This document shows positions 24,421-37,116 of a stretch of DNA of 64,000 nucleotides, in pieces; within the stretch, counting starts at the first letter, position 1; each line of letters opens with the position of its first letter. The notes under the pieces are model-generated. The model saw only the letters and a list, made by a program, of their open reading frames with translations. It ran no database searches and was not told where the DNA came from. Source of the stretch: Dicaeum eximium (lineage: Eukaryota > Chordata > Aves > Passeriformes > Dicaeidae); contig VWZP01007937.1 of assembly GCA_013396995.1 (NCBI GenBank), positions 1 to 64,000 of the forward strand. Reading direction: 5' to 3'. A program made the position numbers and the translations under genes.

Positions 24421-27400
24421 TAACCAATTATAAATATTTCAGCTTCAGCACGGCAGCTTCCTAAGTAGCTAAGGAAGTGCCCATGGGGAGATCCTGTACT
24501 TATAGAATAGCTGAAGATAAATTGAGATTTGAACATTGTGGTAATTTTGTTTGGATTTTACTTTAGCCTTTTCTTACCACTAAGTGAAACAGACATGTAC
24601 AATGCTAAGAATGTGTGTCTAATGCTAAACAAATCCCTTTGTACATAAACCATGGGTACATGGAGTCTGTATTTTGCCAATGAATTCAGTAACATACTAT
24701 AATTAAGCTTTGAGAACACACAAATGACAAACCCTTGATAAAAATGGTGACCTGCAAAGTCTTCCTATGTAAGCTAGAGCTGCACTAGGATACTGTATCT
24801 TCCTTTAAAATATGATGGATATTGGACACCGAGAAATGCATCAAATGTCATCAAAGTTATAGAGATAATTTCTTGTCAAAAATGCTCAAAGTAATGTTCA
24901 AATTTTCTCTTTTGATGGGAATGGGGGAGTTACTAGGGCAGAAAAAGTCCCATAACATGGTAATAAACACCTGTTCCTCCTGAGCCAGTAGGCATCTTCC
25001 TCACTAAGTTCTGATTGTTTGCCTCAGTGCTCTACAAAGAAAATTTACAAGCCCTGTCAGCCAGGAAGTTCTCAAACTGGAAAGCAAACATAGGATGGAG
25101 ACAAAATACACCAGGGCATCCTAACCAAGTCTGATAGAGCAAATAGAAAACATCAACAAAAAATAAATTGAGTGAGGAAGCAGAGGGTGTGCTGGAGATG
25201 TTTGCTTTCTTGAAGAAAATGAAGAAAACTCCAATTTGCGGTGTTTTGAATACAACGGAGGGGAAAAAAGAAAAAAGGAGGAAAAAGAAAACCCAATTCT
25301 ATGAAGCACAGAAAAGAAGGTGCTAAAGTAAAACAATATAATTCATGATGGAGTGAAGACCATATGGTCTTAAAATATATGAAGAATGTGGGGAAGATAA
25401 GGATCCTAGAAATAAAATTTAGGTAGAAGCAGGTTTCACATTACCTACAGATCACTAGGAAATGTGAGGTTACTGAGTAGAAGGTGTGCACTAAAATCTC
25501 TGTGTGCACTGAAAACTGGAGTTTTCAAGGGCATATGAAACTCCTTGCAGTTAAAGACATATCTGGATAACATTAAAACATGATCAACTGATCACCAGAT
25601 CCTGGTTCATAGTTGGATGTAAATTTAGAAAAATTCATCTTGTTGAAACTGTACCACTATGAATGTTAAGAGGACTCTTGGAAAAGAGATTTTCTAGTCA
25701 GTACCTGTTTATTTTTAAGCAGTGCAATCCACTTGAGCGGTGTGGACTGTGAAAATTCTTTTTTCTTTTAATCTTCTCAGGTAGAAAATTGTCTGCTTCT
25801 TTGTGTTTCCGGAAACAAAAAAAAAAAAGAAAGGAATATAACAAACTATTTATTTTCATTAAATGTTTGATTCCTTATCAGCTATAGCCCTCCCAAGTTT
25901 TTCCAGCTTTCCACTGCTGAATTCAGCTCAGGTGCATTTTTTTCAGGTGTTAGACAACACTTTTGACGTTGCCTGTACCCTGATTTTTTCTGGTGTGTGG
26001 TTGCTGAAAGCTTCTATTTTAACACCTTACAGATGACAAATGAGGTCAAAATTATGATACAACCAATGCAGAAATGAAGCAGTAGCTGGTCTTGCTGCTG
26101 CTCTTTTGTGCTGATTTTGTATTTAACTCAAAGCATAATTTGTCCTCTGAGCAAAAAAAAATTTTTTTTGGTGGCACACTTAGTTTTATATTGCTTTTAA
26201 AAATCACAGAAATGTTGAGAAGACTTGTTATTGCCAAAAAATATCTCACAGAGGGTCAGTATCCAAGAAATCATAATTTAGAAATCTGAGCTTACAGTGG
26301 GATTTGAAGGACACAAGGGTGTCTACAATAGATGTCAGGCTTGTGATGAGATTGTAGAAATTGAGGAGCAGAGAAGAAAATAAATAGGGGTCTGTTGTGA
26401 CCAAAGTTATGAAAGAGAGAGGAGGAAGGGACACCACAAGGAGGTGGATAATCCTGGGTAAGGTTTCAAAGTTTTCAGAGCACACCCAAATCAAACCATC
26501 AAACCTCTGCGGTCCCTGACATTTTGCCTGTTACAAATCAGTGCAACATTCCATCCAAGAAGTGTATGATGAAAAATGTGTTTTGAACTGGAATACTTCG
26601 TTAGAGTGTGTTCCTGAGTAATGAGCCAGTAAGAGGTGAGGAATTATGCAGCCTAGGAAGTGATTGTGGTGGCATGGGAGACTGATAATATACAGCCCTC
26701 AGACCAGAAAAACTGGTGGATGAAATTAGAAGTGAAATTGCTGCTTTACTCTGTCTCTGAGGTGGCATTTCTGCAAATCAATAAAACCAAGATTTTTGGT
26801 ACTAAGAACCTGAAATATGTTTCCCTCTGCCTGCCAAATCTCAAGTTAAATGTCAATATTGCTTTCAGAGATACAATTTTTAAAATGTCCTGGTGTGTAT
26901 CTTGTGTCATCTTATAGAAAGTCTTCCAGCCAGACCAAAGCAATTTTCCCCCTTATACACAATATGGGTAATGGGACACAACTGAGAACAGGGAAATAGC
27001 TTTAAATTGGAAATATAGGAAATACTTGAAAAAATAGTTACAAAACAGAAGAGGAAGCATCAGGCCCATTATCCTAAAATTAAAGTACTAGTCCAGCAAT
27101 TTTCTGTTTATTTTCTAGTCATGAACATTGGTTTCTGGTTTTCTTCTTTCTAGCTTTATGTACCTCAAGCTTCAGCTAAAACCAGAAAACAAGACTCTGA
27201 TTTTTTTGTTACAACAAAAGTGGTATCAGAGTGATTTCCACCACCTTATTAGCAGCAGGCAAGCAAAAGACCTTGGTCTTAAGTTAAGAATTCAGGTTTG
27301 AAATAAAAGTTTTCTGTATATAATTCCCATGGGTTTTTTATGAGATTTTTTTTCTGTGTTTCTCCGTAACTTACTGGTTTATCTACTGCTCTTACTTTTG

Positions 27401-30130
27401 TTTTTCTTTAGAGCTCAACCTCTAAAAGAACAGTGCATTTAAAATTCAGCATTAAGTGAAGAAAGGCCTGCCATACTAGAAATCTATAGCTGCATCACAC
27501 TTGGGTTTTTTCTGTTGGCCATATCTTCATCCTGAAATCCAGCTGAGAAGTTGTTTTTCTGGATTTTGAAACTGCCCAATGCTGCTTGTAATACCACTTT
27601 GAAGCATCTCATTTTTGTCCTGCTTCCATCTTGATCTGTTCTGCTCAAACCCTTCCTATTGCTCATTCCCAGTAGTATTCCTGCCTCTTTTTCCATGTTG
27701 GAAACCTTTGCACCACATATGCACTGGGCACTTCTCTCTTTGTGTACTGACCTTTGATAGTTGCTTTTGCAAAGATTTTTCTAATAGTGGTTATGAGGCA
27801 TAGCTTTGGGGTATTTTTAAATAAAGAAGTGGTATAAGGCATTTCTGTTCAATTAAGTTATTCAAAGTTTATGTTTATGCAGGTAATTCAATGAAATCCT
27901 CGTGTGTTTTTCTTACAGTGCTTTAGTTCAGCTGGGTCTGTCTTTATTCATGCCACACAGTATTTTCTAGCATTTTGAATGAATTCCTTACTCTTATAGT
28001 TCAGTTGTAGCTTTTCAAAAATTTCCTGTGGTTTCTAGGATAAAAAGTTTACTTTCTGTTGCCTCTGTGGAGGCAAAGAAGTAGAAATTAATAATCATTC
28101 ATTGAAACCTTTTATGCTGTTATATTGTTCTCAGGTACCCATTCTTGGAGAGTTTGGGAAATATTTCTATAATCTGATGTTAAAAGTTCAGAAAATGAGG
28201 CAATTGGAATTTATCTTTGGAAAAGTCTCTCTCTCCATTGATGGGCATGGAAATGTTAAATAACTAAATTAGATACCAGAAGCTGAGCTATAGAAAAATC
28301 ATTGCCCTTTGTTTTGAGCTCCTGTAAAGTGTTGAGCTTGAGGAAAATTAGAGAATGATTCTCATAACTGAAGTAAATGTCAAAATTCCCACCTCACTCT
28401 CTTCTCCAAGAGTTGAAGGAGTGCATAATCTCTATATGCTTTGAAATCTGCTTTGCCTTTTATTTAGGGACAGTCCTGCATGGCTCCAAACAATGACCTT
28501 CTGTATTTTAATCTGGGAATAACAAATTCTGTGTCTCAGAGAACATATTGCCCCATGATATTTGCTAAAAATTTATACATAGCAAGGTTCTCTTTTATGT
28601 ATCTTGGCATACATTTTAGTCAGTTTTAGTCCTGTAGACCAACTCCTACACCATTACAGCTTCTATTATAAATCTAAGAAAATGTCAATATTCCATCTGA
28701 AGGACGAAGCTAAATGTAGAAGCTGGGTTGTGCTTTACACATACAGTGCTCATCCTATGAAGGATGCAAAAGCAGCCATTTTTGTGTGCTTCAAAAAATA
28801 GCCCAAGCATATAAAATAAGAGTTGAAAAGGAGATTTGTACACAAAGGATTGTCGTTTGCTCTTCCCACATAATGTTCATTCCCACTGTTTTCTGCTTAT
28901 TATGAATACACAAATGGCATCCTGCAAAGCCTTCTTGCATTTTTTTTCTGAATGCCAGTCAGATAATACATAAAGAGCTCTTCTTCTTATCAGAGATGGG
29001 ACTGGAGGTGAAAACCAGATGTGGTTGGAATTGCCCTTGTGTAGCTGCAGAATGGCATTTCAGAGCAAGCTGGCCTCATCAGAAACTGGGAGCACATTTA
29101 CAGTATCTTTAGGCAGCATCCCTCTCTTGGAACAGTGATTATCTGGTTTTTGTGAAAGAACATGTTGTATTGCTTATAAAGAATTTCTAATATTTCATTA
29201 CTGTGATCTAAAAAATGAGTAATTTTTCTTTAGCCTGCAGGTATAAGGTGGAGCTAAAAATTCTAACAGGTACAGGTTTGGGTAAATAATTCATTATAAA
29301 CTGCAATTTGTAATTGCTGAATCATCAAACGAACTACATAAAAATTTGGGAGTGGCAGGAAAATTATTGAGCCACTGAGGTGTGTATATATTTTTTTATA
29401 TATTGCTTCAGCAGTGTTTTCTTGATTTTTTTCTCATAAAATCAGTGGTTTTGAGACAGTTTAAAATAATGGTTATCCTGAACTTATATGGACTCTTGGA
29501 AGTCAAATCAGCACACATTTTGGGAGTTGAATTTTTAGATTATAACATCATGCTGTGTGTGATGACTTTCAAGTTGTGCAGAGCTTCTATTTACAGTTAC
29601 AGGTAGGGCAGTAGACAGAGCTTGTAGCTGTGATAAGTTTTCATAAATCCTATAGCAATAATTAACGCTGATCTGCTTTTTCATGCTAAACACTGTTCTG
29701 GGATTTCAGTATGTTGAGAAACATTGGCTTCATAAGCAGTCATGTGTTTCTAATTCAGCAATTTTAATTACAGGAAATTTAATGATAATGAATAGTAACA
29801 AAAAATAAAATATAAAGAAAAAAAGACAAAAGAGAACTTAGTTTCCATTCCAAGAAAAGAAGCCTTTTGGTAATAAACTGGTGGCTTTACATTGGAAAAT
29901 TCATTTGTTGTACTTAGAGCATATATGCTAACTGTTAGCAGCAGTATTTTATTTTATTTTTGCTTTCCTTTTTATTTCCTCTTTTGTTCCCTTTTTATGG
30001 CTACAAATATCTATTTAATAATTGGGAAAAGATGATGGTAAGGCGTGATCCTAAACAGGAAGGCAGCTGGTGCCTTAAGGGTTTGGTAATAGGATATCAG
30101 ATTTTGTCATTGCTGTAAAATCAGTAATAA
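24421..30130. other. AT-rich noncoding stretch
   Basis: No exon, RNA gene or recognisable transposable element was found. Purine-rich patches lie near 25259-25320 and short A-runs near 25818 and 26152. Open frames are under about 90 codons and have no supporting signals. Confidence 0.55.
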
Positions 30131-30138
30131 ACTTAGGC

Positions 30139-30200
30139 AAGATTTTGGCCCTGCTGAACAAGAGTTTTGCCATTGATTTCAGTAGGGTCCAAATTTCATT
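30139..30200 (+). repeat. Ancient sauropsid LINE-tail relic
   Basis: The segment AAGATTTTGGCCCTG, then GAGTTTTGCCATTGATTTC and AGTAGGGTCCAAATTTC, follows a common old amniote repeat tail (…gagttttgccattgacttcaatgggaccaggatttca…) seen in reptile and bird genomes as CR1/L3-related 3' ends. It is short and diverged. Subfamily cannot be set without alignment. Confidence 0.45.
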
Positions 30201-31785
30201 GCTGGGGTGTGATAGGTAATAACCTGAGTCAGAGTCTTACAAGCAGAGGAAAGCTGCCTCTTTGGCTTGCCTTGGCTGAAATGTTTGTGTTCCCTGTGTC
30301 TGCATCGTAGTGGGCTCCAACCTCTGCCACCTGTGCCTTTCCTAGCAGAGGATCTGATGATGGAACAGGCACAGAGGTATGTAGTCTTCTGTTGGGTTGG
30401 TTCCTTTTGTTTTCCAAAAGTGGTGGAAAAATTGTTTGAAGGAGTTGCTGATGCTGTGTCCTCTCTGCTTTAACTTTAAATAAATAAGACTTCAGTATCC
30501 CAGTTTTGTAGGATGTCAAAGAATGAAATAACTAAGAAAGAAATCTTCAGCATTTGGCACCAAAGTGAGCATAAGGATTATAAAGTGTAGGATCCTAGGC
30601 CTGGAAAACTGGCCAGTTAAAATACCAAATGATCCAATTAAAAATAAAAGATAAATTCATGCTATTATTGGAGAACCGTGGAGGTAATTTGTTCATGGAG
30701 ATTCATTTGGCCAGGAGCAGCAGCAGCCTATATTACACAGATTTCATTCAAAATTATCTTTGATATAGAGCATAATCAATTAACTATGGTGATCCCTGTG
30801 TCAAATGTTATAGCTGATGAATTATCTCTACCTAACCCCGTTGGTAGATTTATTTATGGGCTGCATATCCTGGCAACATATATAGATTTAGGGCATTAAG
30901 AAAAGAGTGAACTACTAAGTAATGTAGCAGCTTGTCTGGTAGCCACTTTTTTGAAAATAGAATCATAAAGTTTCAAAAATACAAACTTTTAAAAGACTGC
31001 AAATTCCAAGTAGTGTCTGACAGTCACATTTTTGATTCTCTACACATTTTTTAAAAACATCTATTGAATTAATTTCAAAATTGACTGCAACTTCTTTTTA
31101 AGTTCAGTTTAATTCTACTTCCAGTTTAAGAGATATTTCTTCATAGCCCTTCTTTTGAAATGTTCAGTGGCAACAAATATGTTAGAAACCTTAAATACGG
31201 TAAAATTTTGAAACCTATTTTGTAGTCTAGAGTGCTGTTTGAAGAACAAATGAAAACCAAAGGGCTTGCTTTTCAGACCTGAAATGCCTTAGGTTTTAAA
31301 GAAATCTCAGTGCTTTCCTTAAAAACTTACAAAAAATCTGCTGTTTTTAAACCCCAAGGTTCTAAACTGAATCTCACCCAGTCATTTCTGGTTTCTCTGT
31401 GCATACTTATAAGCAAAGATCAGGAGACTAAGATAATAAGAATTTCTGCCATCTTTCTTTTTAACTTAGAACATCTTGATTTGTTTCCTTATTTTGTTAT
31501 TCTTGGTGTCATGCCCTCAGCTGCATGCTAAAAATTAACTAGAAAGATGGGAAAGCATGTTTGTAAGCTGATGAACTTTAGCCATTTCAGTTTCTGATGT
31601 CTAAATACAGCACATTATGTGCATGATATGTGTACAAAACTAATGTGATACAGTACAGAAGATGGGGCCAGGCTCTTCTCAGTGATATTCAGCAAAAAGT
31701 TGATAAGCAATTCTATTTAAATGCAATTTGAAAAAAATCACAGCTTTTTACCTTGGGGTAGTTAGCTCTGAAGCAGGATGCTCAG

Positions 31786-31938
31786 AGAGACTTGTGGAGC
31801 CTCCATCCTTGGTGATATTTAAAATCTGACGGACACACCCCTGAGCCACCTGCTCTGACTGACCCTGCTCTGAGCTGAGCTGGCCCAGGCAATCTCCAGA
31901 GGTGCCTTCCTGCCTCAGTTTTCTGTGTGAATCTGTAA
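31786..31938 (+). mobile_element. CR1 LINE 3' end, diverged
   Basis: The order of words is GAGACTTGTGGAGCCTCC, TTGGTGATATTTAAAATC, GAGCCACCTGCTCTGACTGA, CCCTGCTCTGAGCTGAGCTG and ATCTCCAGAGGTGCCTTCCT, ending in TCTGTGTGAATCTGTAAT. This is the classic CR1 3' untranslated region and octamer tail in forward orientation. It is 5'-truncated, as nearly all CR1 copies are. The minus-strand frame at 31748-32011 is antisense to it. Confidence 0.8.
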
Positions 31939-32524
31939 TATGGTCTTGGCTAATTGTAATAACTCTTAAAAATGTAGGAGATTGTAAGCTAATAGTATTA
32001 CAGAAACACAAATCAACTAGATTCTGAAATGGTTTTAGTTGTACTTACATGATATAAAATATAGAGGTAATATGTATTTAGGATAGTATTCAAAGCCAAC
32101 CTTAAAACAGAACGTAGTAGCTCTGTTCTTGAATTAAAAATCAAAGTATTTTTTTATTGTCATCATAAACAAGAGGATTCTGAAGAGTAAAACCATAGAA
32201 GTTGAAAAAACAGAAAAGTCACAATGTCAATACTGTGTTTAAAACCATGTCCTAGAGGCAGACATTAACCAGCTGAAAAGCACGTAAATTAGGATCTTTT
32301 TAAAATGCTGAGTTGTACAAATCATTCATAAAATTGATGTATGTTGACTTTTCACTTTTTTTTTTCTTCCATTAAAAGTGTGTTTTCCCCTTGAAGCTGC
32401 CCCAGTCTTTTAGGAGCTGTGCTCTGTCCCTGATTCTGGAAATTTTGGTGTGCATTTATGTGGAGAGCTAAAGATTTCAGTGGGGTCCAAGTGCAACATG
32501 ATGATGCTGTTAACAGATTTATTT

Positions 32525-32645
32525 TCATACTGGGATGGCACTCAGAGCCTGAGCCTGGAGCCCCTCACTGTGTTAGGTACACTCAGCACAGAGCAGGAGA
32601 CTTTCCTGCCCAAGGAGCTTCTCCTCAAGCACACAGTCAGGGTGA
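32525..32645. repeat. Ancient amniote L3/MIR-like relic
   Basis: CTGGAGCCCCTCACTGTGTT, then AGCACAGAGCAGGAGACTTT and CCTGCCCAAGGAGCTTCTC, track a well-known old amniote repeat tail (cctcactgtgctaggcgctgtacaaacacagaacaaagagacagtccctgccccaaggagctt). Two overlapping plus-strand frames here (84 and 70 codons) are explained by this relic and should not be called genes. The exact family (L3, L2-like or MIR-like) is uncertain. Confidence 0.5.
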
Positions 32646-35230
32646 GCTCCCCAACAGCTTCCATGTGTGACATTGGTGTTCTCCACCTTCCCCCAGCTTT
32701 CTAAGGGGCTCTTTGGGGTATATCTTTCCTTGGATTAATTATAGTTTTTTAGGGAAACTGTTCTTGAAGGTAAAAGGTACACAGAAGAGAGGAAAATAAA
32801 TTAAGGAATGGAGTTATGACACATTTAGAGTGTCGGAATGAGCAGGTGGAGGAGTGTGTCTGATATCTAACACTTGGACAGTGTAGTTGCATGCCAAAAA
32901 GTGTTTTAAAAATTATTTATTATTATGTACTTGCAGTAGTTGATAATGCAAAAATTCATCACTTCTTTTATTTTCTTTCCTTTTTTTCTTTTTGAATTCA
33001 TAGGCACTATATGCCAATAGCTACGTGAGACACAGCTTCTAAAATGGTGCCCTTTCACTGCATCACTAGCTAATGTCCTCATCAGCAAACAAAGAAAAAA
33101 ATCCCACATTATAAACCATTCTTTTGTCTTTAAATTAGCATTGCATATTTAGTATGTGTTTATTTACCTGTTTTTTCTTTTTCTTTTTTTTTTTTTTTTA
33201 ATTATGGTTTAAGCACTAAAAGAACACTTTGAATAGCAAGCATACATGGACATGTTTTAATATATTCATGAGTGATCAAAATACAGTACAGAAATCACAT
33301 ATGCTGCTCTGTTGCAACTTTCAAGGTTCAATCCATCATTCTGGAACCCAGGGGGCCGAGATTTGACATCCTGCCTAGAAACCATACTTCAGATTGGCTG
33401 GAACTATGCCATCTCATGTTCAGGTTAAAAGAGCAGCTGTAATTTGTCTGGGTAGCACTTTAACTATGCACAGCAAATTGTAAAACCCATTTTCAGTAAT
33501 AAACTGGAAGATAAAATAGGTCCATTTGCTTCGTTTCCTGATCCATACAAGATTTTTATAATTTTGATACAATACCACTTGGAGTTTGATCTCATAATGA
33601 TGTAGATTTCTGTAATAATCTTTCTCAGATTAGCAGTTTTATTTAGCCTATATACACTATGTAGAAGATTTCTCTTTTGGCATTTAGTGGAAGTCTTTTT
33701 CTATTGTTCTTTGAAACTGAAAATATGAGAATAATTTCATAGTAGGAGTTAAGTTTATATGCGATTGCCACAATAAATAAACCCCGATTGTACTCTTTGT
33801 CAGTTGTAAATACCAGATGTGAAAATACTCTATCCTGTTCTCTTTTTTCCTCTTTTGTGTCTTAGTATGGCTTGCTTGCAAGGGAATAACAAATGTAAGT
33901 ATGTAAGTATTCCCACCAACATAGTGAAATGTTTATATATATATAATTTTTCTTTATAGCTTTGGTTTGTAATTATTTTACATTTCAACATGTAGTGTTT
34001 GCAAGTGTGACTTTGCCTGAGCAGCAAGAAGGGAAGGGAGGTTTCTGTGTCATTTAGGACCCTAAGAGAACTCATCCCAAGATAGACTTTGCTCAAGGAA
34101 TTTGCCAATGAGCCCAGTTGTGGGCAGCCTGACCAGAGGCAGCTCCTCTCACCTCTGTGTGGAGGCTGTGGGTTTTGTTTCAATTCCTTTTGGATGTTGC
34201 ACAGTTTGAGTTCCAGCTCTTGATTTTGATAGAAGTCTGCAGAAGCTTTGTGTGCCCATAGACTGTAAGAAACAGTTTTAAATACCATTCTACTTTGGTA
34301 AACGAGAAATGGTTTGACCATTAAATAATTAGCCAGTCCACTCTGAATCCTGGGCGCATTTACTTCACCAACCTTCCTAAAAGTGTCAGATTATTGGGTT
34401 TTCCTTTTCACAGAGCCATTTCTCTACCTGCATCTCGACTTGGACTTCTCTCTTTCAGCTCCTCAGACCTCTCTCTTTTGGGATATGTTTTCAAGCCTTA
34501 GAGTTTGCTAAACCAAAAGGAAAACCCTCTGTCACTCTTCCTAATCCTGGTGCCCCACCTCTGAGCTGAGTCCCATTCACAGACACATTGCTTGGTGTTC
34601 CTATGGAAGGGGACACTGGAAGGGCAGCACCAGGAAAGGCTCTTTCCCTTGCCCTTCCCACAGTACCACGGGGCTTTTTGACACTGTTGGCAAGACACTC
34701 GTCTCTGTTACTCCATTGTTGTAGCTCAGCCTACCTTGCTGAAAATACATCCTTGCAAGATGTTTGTTTCCTTTAGACCTTTGAAAATGCCTCTGGATTA
34801 AGAATTTATGCAGCTACAGTGTACTTGTATTAGGCATGTAATTTGCTGGGGTAGCCAAGCCAGGGAAAATGAAATGTGTTTCTGTATATTCCATCTTCCC
34901 CTACCACAGTGAAGTGAGAGCAGGCTGCAGGGTAGCATTGTGTGTCTTGGTGGCCACACAAGCACTCAGTATTCACTGGAGACTTGGAGGTACAACAGCT
35001 GCATATAAATATGCATAGTTGGAGAGATTTGTGCTTGTGCCTTGTTCTAGGGCTGATTGGCTGTGGTGCTGCCCCTGCAAATCAATGAGCGTTTGCCTCG
35101 TCTATCAGCTGCTCCCTTGCTTGGAAGCAGACAAAATAGTTAAAACACCAGCAGCCCACAGAGGGCTCCTGAGTGAGGGAGACTTGTTTGCTACAGCACT
35201 CAAAACATTTCCCTGAATCTACAGTAGCTC

Positions 35231-35270
35231 TCAGTAGATGAATTTAGCACTCAGCAGATTAATTTAGCTC
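35231..35270. repeat. 20-bp tandem repeat, two copies
   Basis: TCAGTAGATGAATTTAGCAC at 35231-35250 is followed by TCAGCAGATTAATTTAGCTC, a head-to-tail copy with three differences. A partial third unit precedes it. It is a small local duplication with no evident role. Confidence 0.8.
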
Positions 35271-37070
35271 ACAGTGTGCTGGATTTAGAAAGAAAAACTA
35301 ATATAGATGAATACATTCTGTTCAGCCAGCATATTTTGTTTTGCAACAATACACATGTCTTGTTTGAACTGCAATCTGGTTGGAAAGCATTTTGCGAGTG
35401 GTGCATTGGTCATAAAAATGAGTCATGCTTGCTCATTTTTTAAAAAGCTCTCATCTACTGCAGATTGAGGAAAAAGGTATTGAGCAATTCACTGGAGAAA
35501 GTATTGGAATTTCAGCCATATCTGATGAGCTCTGGGCAGTTTTTAAGGTAGACTTTTATATTGTGTTGCAAAAAAATAGTAGCAGCTTTCCCTTTGTTAC
35601 CTGGGTATCTCAGTATGTGATGTGCACCCTGCTCGTTGTGGTTTGGCTCATCTGCCTTGTGGGCAGGGCTTCCTTGGAAGGATCTAGAGGCTGGAAGCTG
35701 AAGGTATGTCCAATGGCTGTTGGGAAGAGCTCGAGTAGGATAAAATCAGGATACAAAATCCATTGTTTCATGACTTCATTTTAACCTTTAGCTTTCTTTC
35801 TTAACCTGGAACATGTCACAAGGAAAGTGGGATTAGATTGCTTATGGGTGATAACAGTACTTTGCTTATGGTAACAGTAATGTTTACTATTTCAGGAGCT
35901 AGGAAATTGAATAAAAAGATAAAGATATAAACTAAAAAATAAAAAAGAACCAAACCAAACAGGAGCTGATGAGATAATTTGAACAATTTTATCTGAACAT
36001 AAAATGGTCAAGGAAATGAAAATAAAAATGCTGTGATATGACAAGCTAGCTTTCGAAAACATTATCCTCGGTAAATGAGTATCTTATAGGAAAGACTATC
36101 TCCCAACACAGCTTCCAGAATTTTTTGACGAAGTATTTCTACTACCAGGAGCATAATGATGTTTATAAAACATTCTTTCAGTCTCAACATTTTTTAAAGG
36201 AAAAAAAAACCACATGAAAGAATGGGTTGAAGAGCAAATAACTCCTTCCAATTGAGTTGGTGCTGTACAGTGCAGATCTAATTTACTCGGGAGGTTCTCT
36301 GCTGCTACCAAGATGACTTTAGTCATCTTTATAGTAGTGATAGTCAGTTTACAGTAGTGATTCCCAATCCTATTTAATCAAAGGACAACTGAACCTTTTG
36401 GAGAACGCAAACCAAAGATCTTCCTCTTAATGATAGTGCAGTGGCTTTCTTTTACCAATAGATAAAAATGAAGCAAAACTTTGGAAGCTCTTATGAGGTT
36501 TATTTTGCCCACTTGTTTGTGTACTGCCTTGCATATGCAGAGATATGCATATGTTTTCTTCTCTGTTTTTAAATCCTACAATATTTTTGGAGTTTATCTT
36601 GTGATATCTTACAGGCTACCAGCAGCTTTTAGTCAGTATGTTGAGGAGTGCTGCAAGGAAGACCACAGAAGGCTGGAGGCCTGGTTCCTATGTTTGCCAG
36701 GAGCTTTGCCCACCAAACCACAAAGCATTCTGTGCACAGTTGCTCTTCCTTCTAGATGGTAAATTCTGCTTTCAGTAAGAGACTGCCAGGTGGAAATCTC
36801 TCAGGCATCATGTAGGATTTTATCAGTTCTCCTGTGAGGAGGATGAGGCAAAGTGGTGCATCCAAAGGTGACTCACCATGCCTTCTGGCTCCTCTCTTCC
36901 AGGAGGAGTGGGAATATGTTAGCAGTAAATCCTCCTACTGGAAGAGGAATGAGCAACCACTATGCCACATGGACCTCACTGGGAGCTGCAGGAAGGGGCT
37001 GGAGAGGGATGGGCACCCACTGCCCTGGCAAACCCTTGCCCCTGGCTTTGTCCCTACAGCCCCCAACCCC

Positions 37071-37116
37071 AGAACAAAGGATGAAGATGCAGAAGAACAA
37101 AGGATAAAGATGCAGA
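37071..37116. repeat. 23-bp tandem duplication
   Basis: A 23-base unit starting AGAACAAAGGAT at 37071 repeats at 37094 with a single G-to-A difference. The near identity suggests a recent slippage event. It lies in an open frame encoding Asp/Glu/Lys-rich sequence, but no coding support exists. Confidence 0.85.

Noticed and set aside
24158..24433. Lys/Asn/Gln-rich and Phe/Cys/Leu-rich frames on both strands
   Set aside because: They are translations of the A37 and (CAAA)n tract.
31748..32011. 87-codon minus-strand frame
   Set aside because: Antisense to the CR1 fragment at 31786-31938.
33830..34321. 163-codon minus-strand open frame
   Set aside because: No recognisable domain and no acceptor-donor structure; most of it is Leu/Lys/Tyr-rich, as expected from AT-rich DNA, with a short GC-richer middle.
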